Assembly (NCBI RefSeq): GCF_013373865.1
Contig: NC_050470.1
Location: 7,424,373 to 7,488,372 of the forward strand
Direction: 5' to 3'
Length of the DNA stretch: 64,000 bases
DNA from: Monomorium pharaonis
Taxonomy: Eukaryota; Arthropoda; Insecta; Hymenoptera; Formicidae
The notes beneath the pieces are model-generated. The model did no database searches and had not been told where the DNA came from. It saw only the letters and a list, made by a program, of their open reading frames with translations. The stretch's first letter is position 1. Every line of letters begins with the position of its first letter. A program made the translations under genes and the position numbers. Shown one piece after another: positions 1 to 13,000 of the stretch.

Positions 1-812
1 AAACTGACATTCATGTTCACAACGTGCGAACTGGCCAACAAAATCGCGACGCGCGACCTTTCCTTCATTACGCCGCGAGCGGGAGCGACTTTCTCGTGAG
101 GAAAAGCAAGGTTTCCCGGGCTGGTAATTGATCTTACACGAGCGACTCTTACGTTTTTGTTCAACGTGATTCAGCGAGCGACCGCCGCCGCTGAAAGCGA
201 CTCGAAAGACGAAGCCGAGCGGTTTTACCTGCTCTTCGCGGCCTTGTTAACGAAACGACGGACGTCCACTGGAACCCATCCTGGTACGACTTCCGAGAAT
301 TTCGTTTCGTTCCTACTAATTATCGGAGGCATTCTATATTCTCTCCCCTTTCGGTTCGGCGGTATTTCTCTTCGTGAAACAATGCAACGGAGAAGAAGAT
401 TGCGTTTGTTTCGGGGAAAGACAAGACAAATTTAGCTGATATATTTTTACCGCGTTTGTGGTTTGTGATCGAATCTAAAAATACATCGATCATACTATTT
501 TCTTTTTTTTTTAATTATTAAAGAATATATTTGTGAAGTGTAGACAGAGAGAAAGAATGCAACGCTGAAAATAATAAGCTATGGTTCGCGTCAAGATTTC
601 CGGAGATTGTTATATTTGAGTCGAAAGAAAATACTAAAAAAAAAACAAAAAAAAAACAAGACGTCGCACATTTTAATGTTATAAATATTTTGAAAAGAGT
701 TAAAGAAGTAATAAAATTTGTATATTATAATGTATATATTACATTAATCCTTTATACGCACATATAAAATATTATCTGACATTACAAGCCAGCGATTATT
801 TCTTGCTTGCAG
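1..812 (+). other. Upstream intron of the GAS2-like gene (no supported exon)
   Basis: The first supported exon begins at 813, after the acceptor TTGCTTGCAG, and it opens inside the GAR domain. Bases 1-812 are therefore read as intron. Bases 1-440 are CpG-rich, and the rest is AT-rich with short A and T runs. I found no calponin-homology coding sequence here. The 92-codon open frame at 157-435 has no family resemblance and is taken as chance. Confidence 0.55.
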
Positions 813-1201
813 GTTCGCGATATCGTGGAGGAGTGCACGTGCCCGACACAGTTTCCGATGATCCATGTGGCTGAGGGCAAGTATCGAATCGGCGACACCA
901 AGGTCACGATCTACGTCCGGGTTTTGCGTAGCCACGTGATGGTGCGTGTCGGCGGTGGATGGGATACCCTCAGCCACTATTTGGAAAAACACGATCCATG
1001 TCGATGCAGAAACTGTGAGTATACCGCGGCTGTTTTATCAAGCTCTATCCTCGCTACATGAGCTTCTATCCTAACGAGCTAACGACGAGTTTTTTTTTTT
1101 TTTTTTTTTTTTTAAGCACATCGCTCGATGATCTCGGCGAAGCTCATTCAAAAAGCTGGTGGATCCTTCGATCTGGGCAACGCGCAGGTGCATTACGAAC
1201 G
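813..1201 (+). other. pigs: GAR (Gas2-related) microtubule-binding domain, two exons
   Basis: Exon 813-1014 ends in phase 1 at donor GTGAGT. Exon 1117-1201 ends in phase 2 at GTGAGT. Joined, they read from VRDIVEECTC through HDPCRCRNSHRSM to QVHYER. The Cys residues in CTC and CRC and the run VRVGGGWDTL are hallmarks of the domain, which binds microtubules in GAS2 proteins. The 102-bp intron between the exons has a T run of about 23 bases next to an AAG acceptor. Confidence 0.93.
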
Positions 1202-4200
1202 GTGAGTGTGTGCAGTTCTTTTTATGATCCTTTTACGTTTCGTTTTTAATTATACGTTTATTTATTAATGTATTTTTCAAGTTACGAGCCGTTAAAAATT
1301 TATTTTTAGCCATATCCATCTTGCGCTAATATTTTCAAGGCTAATTTAAATAACAAAATTTTTATTCCTTTGAAACCAATACTTTTTATTTTATATTCAA
1401 TGCTAATCATATACGACCATGATTATTGCCTATCTACATTTTGAGTGTAAATACCATCCAGTTTGTAAATCCGATGTTGCATTGGCTACGCTGCCTGAAC
1501 TATCGACATTCTGTCGCAAGTCACTCCGCGTACTATAGGGTAGTAAAATACGTGGATGCATAAACACGCGTTATGCATACATTATGCGGCTTACAGTACC
1601 GTTCATAAGTGCATTAGATTTGCATAAAAGAGAAATAGCCTTTTTTTTTTCTCGTGAAAGCAGAGACTACACCGTATATTGTGTCATATCTCTTGCGAGA
1701 GATAAGTGCGAAGTGAGTTTACCTACGCTAGCGCGATTTTTCCTATAAATCTTCCCGATCTTATCTTATAAGTCCGCGCGGGCGACGCGCTATACACCGT
1801 CGTGACATTTCGTCGCCATCGCGGAAACTGAAAATTCCCGGGTCAGCGCGACCCCGGGTAACGACCGACATCAATTCCGCCGTTAACGCCCGGCCGTTGG
1901 TTTGTTTCGCCGTCAGATCATCACCTCCGAGAACCCGACGGAGTTCCGCGTCGAGCGTCGGCTCGGTGCAGAATCTACAATCGGCGCAGCTGCACGCACC
2001 ACCCAGAAGCATTTCCAGCAATCGCTCGCGATCGCCCACACCTCACCGGCCGACAACCGGCAGCAAGCAACAACAACATCAACAACAACATCAGCAGCAG
2101 CCGTGCGACGAGCAGAAGAAGCGCTCGAGAAGTCCCACGCCTCACAGGAAATTGCTGGCGAGCCCGAATCACCAGGCCGACTTGGCGAAACAGAGATCAA
2201 GGTCGCCGACGCCCAGGGCGAATCTGAGATCGAGAAGCCCGACACCGCGGAAGAGCACGGAGTCGTCCAGGAGAAATGCCAACGAGGAGGCGCGCTCGCC
2301 GACGTATCACGGCAAACCGCAGGAAAACAGTCGGGTAAGTTTTATCTTTTGCGCCGCGAGGGAAAATATTTCGGGAGAAACCTGAATGTAAACATTTTAA
2401 ATTTCGAATGTACCTCGACGACTTTGAACTCTTTTTGCGGCACCATTTTGGAATTGCCTTTAATTACATTAGTTTCTATGATTTCGCGAGACCTTATGAT
2501 AATGAGTGCATGCCGGAGGAGAAAAAGAGTACAACGGGATTTTCCTTTTTTAAACCCCGTTCAGGAGTGCGGCCTGAAGGTGCCGGGCGAGTTCACGAAG
2601 CGATACGTCGTGGAGGGCGGCGTGGCACGCCGGGCCGTCGAAAGGGACGACACGCCGAAGTACGAGCCTACCATCTACAGCTACAAGTGCAGCGAGGACT
2701 CGAGCGGCAGCCGCAGCCCGACGCCGAGCAAGGAGGAGCAGCCGGCCCTCGAGACGCCGTTCGGCAAAGACACCACGGCGAACACCCAGAAGTCACCGCA
2801 CGGTGACGGAGAGCACTCGGACAATTGCAGCGAGGTGTCCGACGAGGGCTATCGTAGCCTCGGTGCCGTCCAGTCGTCCACCGCCAACGGGAATTCCGCC
2901 AGCACGCAGGGCTCGCCCACGGTTGCCGATTGTCAAAGTAAGTGGACGCCGGTATTACACATATATTCTCTCGTTATCGCGTCTCGCGCGGGATTTAATC
3001 GGAAATCCCCCCTTCCCCCCGCGTGTTTCGCAACGGCGAAAGTAAAACATTCGTCCTTTTATGTAATATCCGAGACACGACCACCGTCTTATATCAATGA
3101 TAAAATGGATCGTTTCTGTTCTCGGGGGAGATTGATAAGGTCTCGCGACGTTCGTTTTCGCTGTTCCGAGTGAATACGGTGATCAGTCTCGAGTGCCCGG
3201 CGGTTTGGACGTGCACTCGCCGTCATCAACCGAGCGAGTCATCGAAATTAATAAGAGTGTGGAGGGACAAAAAAGAGGAGAGAGAAAAAAACGGGAAGAG
3301 AGAGAGAGAGAGAAAGAAGGAGAAAACGTGGATGCGCGCCGCGCTCGACGAACAAACGCGCATTGTGCGACGGACGAGGAGGCGATGTCGCGTGTCGGGG
3401 CGAGGGACGGAGAAAAAAAACTCGACCGACGCGAATCGAGAGATTAAACTCGATTAGGCGGCGGATGAGCGAAGGAGCTGCTTTGTACGCGAAAATAGAG
3501 AGAACGAGATCGCGCGCGCGCGGAATTTAATACTCGGCCGCGCGCGACGTTTATCTCCGCCTCGTCGATCTCGCGGGTATATCGACAACGACGAATTAAT
3601 TCGCTCGCAAAGGCCGCTTTACGCGACGGTAGAGATAGACGGTAGATAAATTTCCTTTGTCAAGAAAAAAGACAAAGATGTGTAATACGCGCGGAGAAAG
3701 TTTTGCTTTGTACGAAGGGGGAAAAAAAACACGTTGAAGATAAAGAATCTTGGAAATTGATCGATTCTCTTTTGTGCACTCAAACTGTGCCAGGCTGTTT
3801 TCTAATTGGGCAATGCCACAGTCACAATGGAAGGATTTGTACTACTTTATTTATTTCTTTAACTTATCTCTCTCATAACCTTTTGCTAAAGCCATTCATA
3901 AATATAACGATGCGTCTATTTAAGCAGACAGCAGCCCGATATGCAAACGCGATCTCGTGGTTCGTGGGCATATTTTCTCACGATTCAAAACAATTTGTTG
4001 ACGTCGTGTTTTCAACTAGGGAAGAAATAATTCGTTGACAAGCAGAAATTGATGTAAAGATCCGAGAATCCCGTTGGCCCGTACGTACGCTTAAATGAGC
4101 CGGTAAAGGCTATCTTACGACCCCGCGCGATGAAAGTCTAGTTTGCATCTCCCTAGCTCGATCGAACTGTCGCATAAATCCCACGCGATTTACATACAAT

Positions 4201-7200
4201 GTGCGCAAATTATTGAGAATTTATACGAATCCACGCACACGTACGACGTTTCGCTGTTTGAACGTACGTACGTCCCGGCATTAATTACACGCGCGCCGTT
4301 GACGTGGGACCGGGCGGGCCTTTTATATCGATTCATCGAGATCGCCCTGTCAATCGTGAACATGACAAAGACCTCGGACGCGATATTCGATAGTGGCTCG
4401 TGAATCGTGTCTCGCGCGTATGCTCGAACACACACGCGAGGACACCGTCAAATTACCTCGGGCTCTCTCTACAAATCGTCCACGGGCGCCCGACCCCGAC
4501 ACATTCGGACCACCCTGCGAACGATTAATATTCAAAGTACACGGGCGCGCAGAACGGCGTTATAAAACCGTGCGTCCCGGGCTGGGCCGGGCTGACATTT
4601 AGCCGGTGCTACGACCGCCGATTATGCGAGGGATCGCTCGGAGCGTGGGCGATCTTCCAACAACCTGTCCTCGGGAACAATCGCCGCCGGTCGATCCTCG
4701 ATAACACTCTCGCCTTGAACACACGCGAGCTGAGCGAGCGTTCGTGTACTCGGGGCACTCACTCGACTCACTTGACGCGGTTGACGCATTGCCGCAAGTG
4801 GAAAAAAGAAAAAAAAATCCGTCGCGGCCAGCCGCGACCCGCTTCGATCGTCCGGACGCTTTTCCTCGTGGCAAATCGCCCGGACTTGGGGACGGCTCTA
4901 ACTTAACCCGGTGACCTGGACGCTATTCACGTAGAGTGACGTGAAAACAACAACTTTTTAAAAGGAAAAACTTATTAAACTTATAATTCAAAACGTGACG
5001 ACGTATATAACGGGATGTTTGTTTTTGACTTGAAATTGCGTGTTTGTAATAAGTTTATAACTGCGTCTCGAAATTCCTTTAAGATTTTCATGAAGTATAT
5101 TTTTCAGGTTCTAATTCATTATTATAATTCATGATTATAATTCATTATTATAATGTGTTATGATACTTTGCAAACAAGTAGAATTTATTTAAATAATTGC
5201 AAAAAACTACCTTATACATATAATTTAAAGATCGTAATTTGAAATTCTGTATATAAAAACATACATATTTTTTATACATTTATATATTTTATATTTATTT
5301 TCTCTTTTATTTACGTTATTTATATTTCCTCTTTCACGTACATGATTCTTTTGTATATAAATAATTTTTTACAGAATATAGGGCCGGTCGTTCCAACTTC
5401 TTGGTAAACTCACCTATCAGATAAGCAAATCTGTCTTCATTTTTTTTATTAAATAAATAAAGACATACACATATTTACCTGATAGGTTTCCCAAAAAGTT
5501 GGATCAACCAACCGTTAATAATTTATTTTAAAATTAAAATTGACTCTCTCACATATCATATCGTCTTAGTCTATTTTCGGTCTCGATACGATCGAGATAA
5601 ACTTTCGCGTTACATTTTGCGAGAAATAAAAGGATCGTTCAGAGGAGTTCTGTAGGCAAGTAAAATATCTTGAAATTGAATTTAAAAAAAAATTAAGATA
5701 TGCACATAAATATAGGCTTTAGCTGTCGCTGTCTTGTTTCCTATCAAACACATATATATACATAGGTCTAGTTATCTCTAGTTTTCTTATTATTTAGATT
5801 AGATCGTATCTTAATTCCACTTTTCTTGAAGTGTTTATTACGCTATCACTCAAAAACATGTGTTTATGAGAATATATGATGTGTAAATGTATGCAAATAT
5901 CCGCGGTGTATACTGAGCCTCAGGTCCATGGGTTCGCTAAGTCCAAATAACTGTACGGATCAGTCATTCCTGCGGGATTTTATTGGGATTTACGCGAAAC
6001 TGCCAGGGGCGACCTCCGATGACTCGTTCATTTACATCGGTATCTCTAATTTATGCGACGGCGCTAGACCGCGCATATGCGTATGTTTTCCAAAAACGTG
6101 CATCGAGGCAGTTGACTTGTTTTAACGGCAAGAGATATGCATGCGATGTGCACCCTGATGCACGTCAGCACGTTCGCATACCAAGCGTTTCGCTTCGGTT
6201 TCGAAGGAGATCCGCGTTCACTCGGGCGAGAGAACTTCTCCTTGGCACCGAGAGTAAAAACAAAATCGCGGCGATTAAGACAGGTAGGCGAGACAACCGT
6301 GAAAATATATTAAGATCATATATAACTACAAAATCCTTTTCGTGTACGCTTCAAGAATTAAATTGATTATGTTGGAAGATCGCTTTAAAAATTTATATAA
6401 TTATTGCCATCCAGTTAAGTGGGATTCAATAATCACTTACTACAGGTATATATATATATATATTTTCAACCTTGTAAACCTTGTAAATTAAATCTTATTA
6501 ATAGAAATCAAAATCAAAAAGATTGGAAGTTATAAAAAAGTATCTTATGAGTTGATTTTAAGGAATGCTCATTCGTCACATCGTACATCAAGTATTATTG
6601 AGAATGGGGTCCGGTAACGATGTGCAATTTTTTAAGGTAGCAAAAAGAATTTCACGATTTCACCGGATTCGTTCCAACGTTTCTGAGCGTGTCGCCGTCA
6701 TCTGACAATATTCAACGTAACACGAAGTTATTTTGCGACAGTTCCTGGATGAGATAAAAATACAAGGCTAATTTTTCTTGTTACGTTATTTTTCTTTACT
6801 AATACGCATTCTTTAATTGGTAATTTATTTCAACAATTCAATCATTTATTTAGTAAAAAAAAGGTAATGCAACAAGAAAAATTAGCCACTTTGTATTTTT
6901 AATTCTCTCTCTCTAAGAATAAACTTATCTTTCATCTACGAAAAACTTCACTAGTAGGATAGTAAAAAAACATTTAAAAAGTCAATATTTTCTGACCATT
7001 TTACCAGTGGAGTTTTTCGCAGATGAAAGATAAGTTCGTTCTTAGAATTGAATTTCTTTTTGTGAAAATAAAATTGTAGATCGAATGATACAGATGAAGT
7101 ATTTAAACGAAATACATAATTTTCTGGTTATACATCATAAATCTCCGTAAATTATGTACTTACTTTCTTATATGTTATAAACATCTTATACAATATCGAA

Positions 7201-10091
7201 CAGATGTCATAATATCGAACCAAACATTAAAACTGCGTTTAGCATGAACGTGAACGCAAGTTTCTTCAACAAATTCAATTAGTAATTTATTTACGTAATT
7301 TTAATAACAAGTTCCAAGGATTCCTTAGATCGATGAAGGTTGAATCCAGTTTGACCAGCACCGTGTAACTAGGACGAGATCTCGAAATAGATTTTCGATT
7401 CTTGGATTTTAATTACAAGTACGAATGTACGTACGCCCACTGTAGCTCAACAACTAAACGGGTTAATATTTATGCGAACGTTTTTGAATTCGGTTTACCG
7501 ATCGGATTAAAAAGCGCAATGTATTATCGAGAATCTGATTGATTTTTTCAAACTCTAATAAAGCTTAAATTCAACATTCGACGGATCCTATTTCGAAATG
7601 TCGTTTCTTTCTTTCTAACTCAGCAAAGAAGGTGATCGCCATTTCCCATGATTACTATTTTCCTATTTGTACGTTTGTTCTGATGGAATCGACGCCATTC
7701 TCGCATGGCATCGATACATGAATTTAAAAATCTAATTTTTCTTCTTCGGCGAAGAATGGACTTTCTCTGTAGTTTAGACGTGGGTGCGTGCGAAAATGAA
7801 ATGTGGGACGAAATGCGACGTGGTGACATCACTTCATAAGAAACATACGAAAGTTGATTCTAATCTGATTTAATAAAGCAACATATCACGATATAAATTT
7901 TGATGGACAAGTCCAATTTCCTACGGAAAATTTTGTGTGGAAAAAATTGCAATGCAATTCTATTTAACGTTGTTTCTCTTTCAGTAATAGATGAAAATAT
8001 TCATGCAATTGATAATAAGGACTCTATGTAACCTACGCTCAAATGATATTAATGGTCTTAACATTAATATCAATAACGCTAAATACACATATATATCATG
8101 AAAATTATATAAGCATCGCAAATTATGTGAAGTCAATGGAACATAACGGTGACATCTATATAAAATTTTAAATAAGGTGTTACGTAAGAATTATGTAGAA
8201 AATCCCAAGCTCGCATTACATAAAGCAGTAGAACATTTATGATAACCATTCTTGGAAGTCCCGATAAAAGATTTTATTTGCCTTGGATTTTATATTTGTT
8301 TCGCAGGTGCGTGGTTTTTGTCGATGCAAATTGAGAGGACGAATATTCTGAATTGTGTCAGGGTTTGCTCTTTTACCTTGTTTATGTTAAATGTGCTAAA
8401 TGGAGAGATTTGATATTTTTCAGATTCTGAACTGTGTTTGTGAAAGTTGATACCTCTCGATAATAAAAAAAAAAAAAATCGGCTCAGTTCCGAATACGAT
8501 TGTAATGCGCGTTCATTTATCATCGAAAATGTCGTTATAATGACACGCTGATGGATTGCTACACGGAAACGACAAGGTTGAAATGCTAATTACAAAATTG
8601 TGTAACTTTACTTATGTAATTCATAGTTTCCTGTTTTAAATGATAGAAACAGAAGCATTTTTTCAAGCTGCAGCTATAATTAATGAGTTCTGTCGAATTT
8701 ATTAATTTTCGTAATAAATTTATGATAATAAAGAGCAATTACGAAGATACGTATACATTTTATCATTATTATATAATACGCATTACGTAATAATAAAAAT
8801 ATCAACATAACTGCCAGGAAATATATAAAGAAACTGATTTCGTACTACATCTACATTTGTATAGCACTTGCTAAAATAATTAATTAATTATACAATTATA
8901 TTTAATATATTTGTATATCAAATTATATACTTTTTTACTCTTTTATGTATCAGAAAGATAATTTTAAAGTATTTGACAATTGTATCGGAAAATTGTATCT
9001 TCCGTGAACGTTTCAATATTACTTTTTATCTATTCTAATTGTAACATAACTTGAAATTGTTGGATCAACAAATGAGTTAATTAATCACAGATTATAATTT
9101 CGGATATCCAGCGTAAACACGCGTCTTTCCTTTGCCTGTTTCAGAGCAACCTCCAAAAGCGGAACCCGAGGAAAGATCTGGCGTGGAGACTGACAGCATC
9201 GAGACCGGACTGCGCAAGGTAGTCCGGAAGGACAGACTGGCGAGTCCCTTACGAGTCTCATCCCCGTCCAGGAGCGCGACGTCCTCATCGACAGGTGACA
9301 GAACTCCCCGTGCCGGTTCCATCGCGCGAGAGAACAGTAACTTATCTAAGACGTCGTCTGGTAGCAAGACGCCTAAAGACAGCAATTCCAGCCCGGAAGG
9401 TAGCCCACTGAACCGCGGAGGTTCGATTCGCAACAAGGTCAACGGAAGCTACGGGACGCTACGAAAGTCAACGCCGACTGGAAGTATCAGCAAGGCGTTG
9501 TCGCCAATAAGCGCATCCAAGTTCTCCCAAGCGCCAGTCGGCAGTAGCGCCACGTGGAACGGTCGACAGACTAGGCGGCGGGCCAGCATCCAGACAGATA
9601 CCTTCTTGGATCCGAAATCCACGCCGGTCACGTGCACCACGACGCCGAGCTTCTCACGGAAGAGTCCAGGTAGACAAAGTCTACAATCCCGGCCAAGCCC
9701 GAATTTTAGTGTCCAATACGATAGAAACGGCAGGAGAATCCGGACCCCCATGGGCACAGCTTCCCTCCAATCGTCACCTACTAAAACGACGAATCCACTG
9801 CTTGACCAGATCCTGCAGAAACTGGGCGACTTGAAGGATGAGCGTCAAATGGTGCAAAAGCTGCAGGGTCTTCTGAGAGACTACCAGACCACCTCGACCG
9901 ATGGTACCGCGGACATGGACTTTGCCAAAGTGTGGGTGGATAGTAACGGGACGATGACAGTGCCCCAGGACGTTCATGTATCGGTCACCCCAAGAAAGGA
10001 TCCGAAACCCCAGGAAGGATGCTCGAGGATACCGGTACCTCGTGCCCTCTCTTACAAGAGACCGATGTCTGTTGCGTCGGACAGTGTTTGA
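813..10091 (+). CDS. pigs: GAS2-like cytoskeletal linker protein (pickled eggs family), 5'-partial
   Basis: Five coding exons, 813-1014, 1117-1201, 1917-2334, 2565-2937 and 9145-10091, join in one frame to give 674 codons and a TGA stop. Exon 1 and most of exon 2 encode the GAR (Gas2-related) domain, with CTCPTQFPMIHV, GKYRIGD, VMVRVGGGWDTL and HDPCRC. The family normally carries an N-terminal actin-binding CH domain, which must lie left of the window. Exon 3 is Ser/Arg/Pro-rich with repeated SRSPTP motifs and a Gln/His run. Exon 4 is acidic and Ser-rich. The last exon is basic and Ser/Pro-rich, with a helical stretch (LLDQILQKLGDLKDERQ) and a C-terminal SRIP, which fits the SxIP EB1-binding motif. 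GAS2-like proteins link actin to microtubule plus ends. Introns are 102, 715, 230 and 6207 bp. Family assignment is strong; the symbol rests on memory of the Drosophila orthologue. Confidence 0.9.
1917..2334 (+). other. pigs: Ser/Arg/Pro repeat region with SRSPTP motifs
   Basis: This exon encodes 139 residues dominated by near-copies of RSRSPTP (NRSRSPTPHR, KKRSRSPTPHR, KQRSRSPTPR, LRSRSPTPRK) and one weaker ARSPTY copy. A further SRSPTP lies in the next exon. A CAA/CAG/CAT stretch at about 2060-2100 gives Gln-rich QQQH repeats. Each SP and TP is a candidate proline-directed phosphosite, so microtubule affinity may be tuned by phosphorylation; that is inference. Confidence 0.8.
5385..5514. 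mobile_element. Foldback MITE-like element
   Basis: The left arm (5385-5420) and right arm (5479-5514) are imperfect inverted complements sharing the core TCCAACTT and CTATCAG. The AT-rich centre carries no ORF. This fits a small non-autonomous foldback transposon. Confidence 0.55.
6756..6900. mobile_element. Foldback element, arms about 50 bp
   Basis: The sequence AAAAATACAAGGCTAATTTT opens the left arm and its near-complement closes the right arm, ending GTATTTTT at 6900. The arms also share TTTTTCTTGTT and TTACTAA. It is non-coding and probably a MITE. Confidence 0.65.
6911..7046. mobile_element. Foldback element next to the previous one
   Basis: The left arm contains ACTTATCTTTCATCTACG followed by AAAAACTTCACTAGTA. 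The right arm is the inverted near-copy, ending in GATAAGTTCGTTCTTAG. It lies about 10 bp from the preceding foldback, so the pair may be a nested or tandem insertion. Confidence 0.65.
10023..10034 (+). other. pigs: SxIP EB1-binding motif (SRIP)
   Basis: The codons TCG AGG ATA CCG encode Ser-Arg-Ile-Pro 22 residues before the stop, in a basic Pro/Ser-rich tail (VPRALSYKRPMS follows). SxIP in a basic disordered tail is the known EB1-recruiting signal of mammalian GAS2L proteins, so this protein probably tracks microtubule plus ends. Confidence 0.7.
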
Positions 10092-13000
10092 GGGTGGTTC
10101 TTCCCCTTCGGCCACGAGGATCGCAATAGCCCAGGTAGCCTTTGCGCGTTAGGTTAAGTTAGACTGATCGAGTAGGTGCTGACGTCAATAAGGGTAGTCA
10201 AGCGCGCGCGTAAATAATTACGCTTCTCGCCGTGCTTGATTCTTGATTTGATTTGATAAATGAGGTCGGACGTTTTGGATCACAACGAGGATAAAAATAT
10301 TTTGTAGCTGAAGGATTTTATAGTTTGAAGTAGTAGAATGAAAAGATATTCGAGAGATGCAAAGCTCTTATATCTTATAGATTTGTATAAGCAAAGAAAA
10401 AAAATGGAATGATGAGGACTGAATTTTATTGCATGCTGATTATTGGAATAAAATTTTTATTTTTACAACGTATTACGAAATACCTTTGATTAGTATTAAA
10501 AATAGAATATGAAAACAGATTTTAAATTATATTTGATTGTACATCCAATTACGTACGTCATATTCGATTTAAATTTTATAAATTAGATAATCGATTTAAA
10601 TTATATTTGATATATAATTACTTTTTCAAGCTCAATAAAAATAAAATTCTGTAAAGTTTTGACTTAAGCAGTAAAAATTTTAATTTATTCAAATCGGACA
10701 ATTGAGATTTCAAAAGTTTGTGAATCTAGATTTTTACGAGTTCTCCAATATTTTGAGGTTTAAACTTTTGAAAACATTAAATGCCTTTTTGTCATTTAGA
10801 TAATTATATTTTTGCGCTCGAGATGTCGACAATGCTTAGAATTGCTTTCTATTTCTGCTCTTCGCCTATACCTTCAACAACTATTATCGCAGATCGAAGA
10901 CGTCCGACCAGAGAGTAACTTAACGGGCCTTAACGGTACGGGGTCAATCAGTTAGTAGTTCTTAGTAGTCACGTATCGGGGTGGTGCTTAGATGGTGCTG
11001 AAGTATGAAATGTTTACGATAGACAATGAAAAAGAGAAAGACAGAAACAGAATGAAAGTTGAACGAGTTGGAAATTCGTCCTGCGAACGAGTTTTCAGTT
11101 GATCAATGTGGAATCAAAAGTGGGCAATTAACGCTATAGCGAGGCTTACGTTAATGACTTCCCAATTGAATTTCAATCATTTAATTACATCTCGTATGCT
11201 TATCGATTATTGGCCTTAAAACGGTTATCTTTAAATTATCATGTAAAATCTTCTTCAAACAAAAATTTACTGTTAAGAATTATCGTTGAGAGTATACATC
11301 GAAACATAATTTTTTGAATTCTAACGAAGCAAAAGAGGAGTATTTTAAAGATTGACGATGTCGATTTTCAAGATTACATAATCGAAAAATTTTAAATTTA
11401 ACAATCGTCGAAAAAACTTGTAACAATTGCACACTCAATTGTTTTTATCGTTCCTGATATCAGCGCCTAATCATTTTTATTTAAAGAATTATATAGTTTA
11501 TTGGATATATTTATCAAAGATGATTTATTACACGTTAACGAGCTCACTGAAAGAGAAGGAAAAGTAAAGGAGAACAAGAGAGACAGATGAGAAGGAATTG
11601 ATTAGACATTGAAGATCGAATAAAAGAGATTTAAATGAAAAATCAAACGATCCCCCTCCCTTCCCCTTCCCCATCTCCCCGTCATCGCCTAATGTGAAGC
11701 AGACTGCATTGTGTAGATAGCGACGTGTGTCGTCGGACGAATGCCATTCCAGTGTTTAACTGTTTTTTATACCAAACGCAAGCGTAGCGCCAAGTTTTTT
11801 ACCAAGTGTCTTAGTAACGGACTAAAGCGGAGAGGAAAAAAAAAAGTTTATTTTGTCGACGAATAGCCTGGAAGATGGATATTTTTTAGTATCACTAGTT
11901 AGACAGTGTGTACTAGTTAGACGGTCATGTAGCGACGACCGCGAGTAGCGAGGGTGTCTCCGATATTCGGACGATGATGTTGTCGGTCTTTTCTCCCGTT
12001 CGTTTCCGCCGCCGGATCCTTCAGGAAAGTCTTCTCTAATCGTCTGCTATAGACGTACGTTACAGTATCGATCACCGTAGGAAATGCGCGAGAATTGAGG
12101 CGAGTATCCCGCCGACACGCAGAGCGGGGATTAGCCGCGACGGATTCGAGCCGTCTTGCCTTATTCGGAATTCGAGCGATTTCCTATATGCGTGTGTCTT
12201 ACGCGCATGAACGACGCTAACGTGTTTTCCATGCGCGCGTATATACGCGAGCCGAAGCATTACTTGTAAATATATCTCCGTGAACTTTTTTTTTTTTTCG
12301 GCGAAACAAATCTTTTTATCCCTGGCTTGTAATTATATTAAATTGATCTCTAGTCTGTAAATGGCCATTGTGTTGTACCACTTAGTACTTCGCTTTGAAA
12401 GGGCTCGCGGTGATGTCCGGTAAATGTACACACATACGCGTAAACGGATTGTCCGAGGGAACACACGGCGGGCTTACCTGCGACCTGGAGTTCGGTGCTG
12501 CGCGGACAAGGCGTTCCATCTTCTGTAAATATAATGAATGCGTTGTTAGAAGCATATCTTCGTTCTCTAAGTATAAAATACGTTCTGCTAAGTTAAACCG
12601 ACTTAATCCTTCGATAATCTTCGCCCGCGATTAATACGGGGTTATTTGTTGCGCCTCGTTAGTTTAGCGAAAGGTATAAGAATACGTATTTTTATATTTG
12701 GTCTTCTCGATACGTAGGATGCTAGCGTAGTGCGCGGAAAATAATACTTCGGACGGTGTATTGCGAGAATCAAAAGTCGCTTAAATAATAATGCAGGTGT
12801 GTCGGTGTTGTTATGTGGCGTGCACATATCCCATGAAAATTCTTCGCGTTTTCGTACGGAGAATTGAGTATCCGTCATTGAAGGGTTAAATATACTGAAT
12901 ACCGTTCTCAGCGAATATCATTCTCAGCGAAAGTCAAAGGTACCCGGACATTTATATCGGATGCGCGCGTACGTCGTAAGATCTTTGCGTCGCAGCTTTT

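Larger units (their letters stand above)
2938..9144 (+). other. 6.2-kb last intron of the GAS2-like gene
   Basis: The donor is GTAAGT at 2938 and the acceptor TTTCAG ends at 9144. The left 2 kb is CpG-rich, with a purine-rich stretch (GAGA runs near 3290-3330). The rest is AT-rich. Three foldback repeats sit inside it, at 5385-5514, 6756-6900 and 6911-7046. Open frames here (for example 3170-3457 and 5983-6366) look random, and I see no internal exon. Confidence 0.75.

Noticed and set aside
1902..3173. 423-codon plus-strand frame overlapping GAS2-like exons 3 and 4
   Set aside because: In exon 3 the reading frame that joins the GAR exons is a different one, with SRSPTP repeats. This frame reads through introns.
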